60,672 nt of DNA from NCBI GenBank assembly GCA_900314565.1, contig OMVU01000020.1, positions 1-60,672 on the forward strand, given 5' to 3'. The notes beneath the pieces were generated by a model. That model was not told the DNA's origin. It saw nothing but the letters and a program-made list of their open reading frames with translations, and did no database searches. How positions within the stretch are numbered: position 1 is the first letter of the stretch; each line of letters opens with the position of its first letter. This stretch comes from an uncultured Eubacteriales bacterium (GTDB taxonomy: Bacteria > Bacillota > Clostridia > Lachnospirales > Lachnospiraceae). Positions 57,554 to 60,672 of this stretch are shown here, in pieces. The translations under genes and the position numbers were made by a program.

Positions 57554-58463
57554 GCTTTTTACAGTCCTTAGAAGAGAATGCACATATATCTGGTACTATT
57601 TCGAGATCCAGTTCCGGCAGATCTGCGGGTACTGGATCCTCGGCATGCTGATCGGATCTTTTATTTCCGTCTTTGCAAAGGATAAGATCCACGACATTTT
57701 TGCTCGCATGAAAGATAAGAAATGGGGTTTATTCGGGATCATTCCGGCCTGTATCCTGGGGATTGTCTCTCCGCTCTGCATGTACGGTACGATCCCGATC
57801 GCAGCATCGTTCCGAAGGCAGGGGATGAGGGAGGACTGGCTGGCGGCCTTTATGATGGCTTCCATCCTGCTGAATCCGCAGCTGATCATTTACAGTGCCG
57901 CACTCGGTCCGACTGCCCTTGCAGTCCGGATCATCAGCTGTTTTTTAGGCGGTCTGGCTGCAGGCCTTCTTGTTTTTCTGTTTTTCAGGAACCGGGACTT
58001 TTTTGATTTCAGCGGCTTTGAGGAACGGGCCAGCCATGATACGCATCCGAACCTGTTCATCCGCTATCTGCTGAATGTCTGGAGGAATGTGAAGGCGACC
58101 GGCATGTATTTCTTTTTCGGCATCCTGCTCTCCGCCATTTTCCAGCGATATGTGCCGTCGGATCTGATGTCGAAAGTCTTCGGAGGAAATGAAGCCTGGG
58201 GCGTCCTGATGGCGGCGACTGTCGGAGTTCCGCTTTATGCCTGCGGCGGAGGGACCATACCACTTCTCAGGCAGTGGCTTTGGGAGGGCATGAGTATGGG
58301 AAGCGCTGCCGCATTCATGATTACCGGACCTGCCACAAAGATCACGAACCTGGGAGCATTGAAGATCGTGATGGGACTTCGGCGTTTTCTTTTGTACCTG
58401 ACCTTTGTCATGCTGTTCTCGTTACTTGCGGGAATTCTGGTCAACGCACTCATGACCCTGTAG
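57546..58463 (+). CDS. Permease of the DUF318/ArsP-like family
   Basis: A 305-residue membrane protein with eight or so hydrophobic segments. Family features: GIIPACILGIVSPLCMYGTI, MASILLNPQLIIYSAALGPT, ATVGVPLYACGGGTIPLLRQ, and AAFMITGPATKITNLGALKI. The conserved Cys residues of the arsenic-exporting ArsP type are partly present (SPLCMYG and YACGGG). Related proteins export trivalent organoarsenicals or other soft compounds; here the substrate is not proven. Final gene of the redox cluster. Confidence 0.8.
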   Translation: MAELFTVLRRECTYIWYYFEIQFRQICGYWILGMLIGSFISVFAKDKIHDIFARMKDKKWGLFGIIPACILGIVSPLCMYGTIPIAASFRRQGMREDWLAAFMMASILLNPQLIIYSAALGPTALAVRIISCFLGGLAAGLLVFLFFRNRDFFDFSGFEERASHDTHPNLFIRYLLNVWRNVKATGMYFFFGILLSAIFQRYVPSDLMSKVFGGNEAWGVLMAATVGVPLYACGGGTIPLLRQWLWEGMSMGSAAAFMITGPATKITNLGALKIVMGLRRFLLYLTFVMLFSLLAGILVNALMTL

Positions 58464-58634
58464 TAATTACAGGCATCCGGCATCGGTAAGGTAAATCGTA
58501 TTCTTCAGCTGACCGGGGACGGGAGACAGAAGGCCGGAAAGTACAGGGACAGACCGTAAAGCGGGATCTGTTCACGAACAAACTGGGAAGCGGATTGCGG
58601 GTGTCCGCTTTACATATTACGAAGATGAGGATAT

Positions 58635-58670
58635 ACTGAGGATAGTTAGATTATTCTAACTATCCTCAGT
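58635..58670 (+). terminator. Perfect 16-bp hairpin containing a GTTAG-N6-CTAAC box
   Basis: ACTGAGGATAGTTAGA pairs exactly with TCTAACTATCCTCAGT around TTAT. The core GTTAGATTATTCTAAC has the same 5-6-5 layout as the two boxes at 41934 and 41989. Weak T-run after it. It could terminate the permease transcript, act as an operator for the next gene, or both. The rest of the 245-base gap shows nothing recognised. Confidence 0.6.
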
Positions 58671-58707
58671 GTCCTTTTACGAGTCGGATTCAGCACAACG
58701 GAGCAAA

Positions 58708-59337
58708 ATGAACGCTAAAGAAATAGATAAAAAAATCAAATCGTACTCTAAATATTACAGAAAGATTCTGGTAAACGAAGGTTTAGAAGACATTGACCGA
58801 CGGATGTCATCGTATAAGACAAGGCTTAAGGAGATGTACAGGTCCGACGGGTTCAAAACGCATAATATCTACCCGTCAACAAACGTTTCTTTCGTGTATG
58901 CCGTCATAGCCATGTGCCTTGAACTGAAGAATGCCGGGTATACAGATGACAGGATTATTCCGGCAGTAGAAAAAAGTATGGAAAAACGATGGAATGCCTT
59001 TGTTAAGATCCTTCAGTTCATCGACCTTTTTCCGTTCAGCTTTTCGGTCGTGCGAAAATGGAATCAATCTGATCATGCAGACAGAGTAAAAGACCGCAGT
59101 ATTACATATGATTATTTCAATCTCGGAAGAGAAAAAGTCGAATACTATATAAGCAAGTGCATGTATGTTGAGATGTTTTCATTTTACGGGATCAGACCGT
59201 TATGCAAAATATTCTGCAATACCGATCGTATAGCCTATTCCGGCCTGACCAGACATGTGGAATTTATCCGTCATTCCGATCTGTCAGATGGGGATGCCTG
59301 TTATGATGAGATCATCAGGAAGTCAACCTACTCATGA
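58708..59337 (+). CDS. Hypothetical protein, 209 residues
   Basis: Not recognised. Starts MNAKEIDKKIKSYSKYYRKI behind CGGAG, six bases from the ATG; an alternative GTG at 58669 overlaps the hairpin. Basic and aromatic, with predicted helices (MCLELKNAGYTDDRIIPAVE, KSMEKRWNAFVKILQFIDLF) and clustered lysine and tyrosine. No membrane or signal segments. It stands alone after the redox cluster, and its codons are more AT-rich than its neighbours, which may mean recent acquisition. Confidence 0.6.
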   Translation: MNAKEIDKKIKSYSKYYRKILVNEGLEDIDRRMSSYKTRLKEMYRSDGFKTHNIYPSTNVSFVYAVIAMCLELKNAGYTDDRIIPAVEKSMEKRWNAFVKILQFIDLFPFSFSVVRKWNQSDHADRVKDRSITYDYFNLGREKVEYYISKCMYVEMFSFYGIRPLCKIFCNTDRIAYSGLTRHVEFIRHSDLSDGDACYDEIIRKSTYS

Positions 59338-59400
59338 CTAAAAGTCACAAGTATCCTGCGCTGATCTGATGAATCTGCGTGATTTTGCGCCTACCATTCT

Positions 59401-59493
59401 ACTTTGCAAGGAAAGGGGAGGAACGCCAACGGGAAGTGACTCGTAAAGTAGGAGAGTAATGACTCCACTCTGCATGGGAAGGGGAGGAACGCC
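59401..59493. repeat. Two direct copies of a 27-bp sequence
   Basis: Copies at 59401-59427 and 59467-59493 differ at three positions; both end GGGGAGGAACGCC. That ending contains AGGAACGCC, a half of the palindrome family seen elsewhere. They lie 66 bases apart just upstream of the hydrolase gene. Confidence 0.65.
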
Positions 59494-59532
59494 GGAGTAA
59501 TTTTGATATGGAAAGGTAAAGAGAGGTATTTT

Positions 59533-60459
59533 ATGAGGGTAAAACGACAATATTATGAACCGGAGAAGGATGGATTCTATGGAGCATTTTATGAATGCCC
59601 CTCCGACTCTGACAGAGCAGTAATTTTGATGCTCGGAGATGCGATCGATGACCGGATGGCTGTATCCGGCGTAAAGTGGCTGCATCAGCAGAAATGCCAT
59701 GTGATGGCGATGTCTCCGGATAAAAAGGATTACGGGCATCATAATTATCCGTTGGAGAGGTTTGGAAAAGCCATAGAAGTGATCCGTAAAAAGGGATGCA
59801 GTAAGATTGGAATCGTCGGTGCCTCCACGACCGGAATGCTGGCGTTACTCGCTGCGTCTTATTATCCGCAGATCAGTTTGACGATCGCAATTTCACCGTC
59901 GGATTTCGTGATGGAGGGATTCTATCAGGACGGAAAAGACGGGATGCGGGAACGCCCCGGTGACAATGAATCGTCTGTCTCCTGGAAAGGAGAGCCTCTG
60001 CCGTATCTGCCGTATGCATACCGGCATCCCGAGTATTGGCTGAAAATAAAGGAAGCGTCCAAAGCCGGAAAAGACATGGTGGCTTCCCGCCCGATGTTTG
60101 ATGAATCCGAACGACGGCATCCGGTCCGGGAGGAGGAAAGGATCCGGGTAGAGAATATTCACGGGAAGGTCCTCTGCATCGGAGCGGAGGACGACGTCCT
60201 GTGGGATACGTGCAAGTATATACGGCGTATGGAGAAACGGCTTAAGGATAAGCCTCACAGCTGCAAATTCAAAGCGCTGCTCTATGAACATGGGACACAT
60301 TTCGCTTTTCCGGAGACTATGCTGAAGATCATGCTTCCGGTGGGCGGAAGCCTGCTGGTAGGAGCTGCATTCCGGGCAGGCCGGCAATATCCGAAGGAGT
60401 GCAGGGAAACCCGCCGGGATATTGATCGGAAGCTTGTGCAGGTACTCAGAAGATGGTGA
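59533..60459 (+). CDS. Alpha/beta hydrolase, acyl-CoA thioesterase (BAAT C-terminal)-like
   Basis: A 308-residue hydrolase. Nucleophile Ser in KIGIVGASTTGMLALLAASY (GAST), acid probably Asp in LCIGAEDDVLWDT, His in EHGTHFAFPE. The pattern is close to BAAT/acyl-CoA thioester hydrolase C-terminal domains, but the small substrate is unknown. Start ATG 59533 follows AGAGAGGTATTTT. A few lines of context suggest it stands alone between the orphan gene and the IS200 element. Confidence 0.75.
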   Translation: MRVKRQYYEPEKDGFYGAFYECPSDSDRAVILMLGDAIDDRMAVSGVKWLHQQKCHVMAMSPDKKDYGHHNYPLERFGKAIEVIRKKGCSKIGIVGASTTGMLALLAASYYPQISLTIAISPSDFVMEGFYQDGKDGMRERPGDNESSVSWKGEPLPYLPYAYRHPEYWLKIKEASKAGKDMVASRPMFDESERRHPVREEERIRVENIHGKVLCIGAEDDVLWDTCKYIRRMEKRLKDKPHSCKFKALLYEHGTHFAFPETMLKIMLPVGGSLLVGAAFRAGRQYPKECRETRRDIDRKLVQVLRRW

Positions 60460-60506
60460 GATCAAAGAGAGCAGAGGAGAGAGTTCAAGAAGAATAGGCA
60501 AGGATT

Positions 60507-60545
60507 CTCGGTAATTCAATTGCCGAGAGGAATTGCCCCTTTTTT
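60507..60545 (+). terminator. Intrinsic terminator after the hydrolase gene
   Basis: CTCGGTAATT pairs with AATTGCCGAG around one base (one G-T pair). Then GGAATTGCCCCTTTTTT follows. Third member of the CTCGG hairpin group, with 14519 and 52549. Confidence 0.7.
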
Positions 60546-60602
60546 ATCTATTAATATGAACAAATGTTTGCAAACATGTGTTTGGCGTGATATACTAGAT
60601 GT

Positions 60603-60672
60603 ATGAAAACAAATATTGTTAGATACAGGACCTGTGTGTGTAATATTAACTACCATGTGGTATGGTGCGTGA
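60603..60672 (+). mobile_element. tnpA: IS200/IS605-type TnpA transposase, start only
   Basis: The frame MKTNIVRYRTCVCNINYHVV followed by WCV matches the N-terminus of IS200/IS605 Y1 transposases, then leaves the window. Just upstream TGTTTGCAAACA (60568) is a perfect 12-nt palindrome, like the subterminal hairpins this family uses at its left end. The His-x-His motif and the catalytic Tyr lie beyond the edge. Confidence 0.8.

Overview
The window looks like the chromosome of a low-to-mid GC Gram-positive Clostridia, most likely a Lachnospiraceae-type gut or rumen anaerobe. The evidence is AGGAGG-type ribosome binding sites, TTGACA/TATAAT promoters with 17-bp spacers, lipoproteins, a YkuD-type L,D-transpeptidase, PreA, SirTM-type sirtuins and a Tn1549/CTn-like conjugative element remnant. 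The species was not identified. No rRNA, tRNA or CRISPR array was recognised.

Layout. 1-7.1 kb holds a transposase fragment, a hydrolase, a DUF1275 membrane protein, a truncated erythromycin esterase, a TetR gene, a GNAT, an isochorismatase-GNAT fusion, a HAD phosphatase and a serine hydrolase. 7.1-12.4 kb holds an SdpR/SdpI-like pair, three broken genes, an Rrf2 regulator, a cupin and a radical SAM protein. 12.4-23.6 kb holds tandem repeats, an L,D-transpeptidase, a Sufu-domain protein next to a Ser/Thr kinase with SH3 domains, a TetR divergent from a dipeptide epimerase/serine hydrolase/nitroreductase operon, and an unusual PreA. 23.7-31.1 kb holds a second copy of the TetR cassette, a nucleotidyltransferase, membrane and DUF2185 proteins, and an Rrf2-macrodomain-sirtuin-sirtuin operon. 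31.1-41.9 kb is a decayed conjugative element in which several genes survive only as their two ends. 41.9-46 kb holds a DUF2325-DUF3793-flavodoxin-ATC hydrolase run with predicted metal-regulator boxes and a divergent LysR/aldo-keto reductase pair. 46.1-52.5 kb holds a methyltransferase and a complete nickel/peptide-type ABC importer. 52.6-58.5 kb is a TetR-controlled redox cluster. 58.6 kb to the end holds an orphan gene, an alpha/beta hydrolase and the start of an IS200/IS605 transposase.

Two themes stand out. First, a family of structured intergenic repeats recurs at least twelve times. It is modular: a two-armed hairpin module, a nested double stem, and a 20-nt palindrome (AAGAACGCCGAGGCGTTCTT). 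Copies with different sequences keep their pairing by compensatory changes, which is the strongest candidate here for something undescribed. Second, deletion scars are common. Many genes are truncated or joined end-to-end to others (erythromycin esterase/TetR, truncated fragment/nitroreductase, radical SAM pair A/B, RepA/PcfB, the CD1108-like protein, SH3/DUF4366). The genome is either losing accessory DNA by deletion or the assembly has dropped internal segments.

Regulation is unusually legible. There are matched promoter-operators for both TetR twins, two ArsR operators, a TGACAC palindrome pair for the TetR at 52.7 kb, a shared element in three Rrf2-associated promoters, and three GTTAG-N6-CTAAC boxes. 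All family assignments come from reading motifs by eye; no database search was run.
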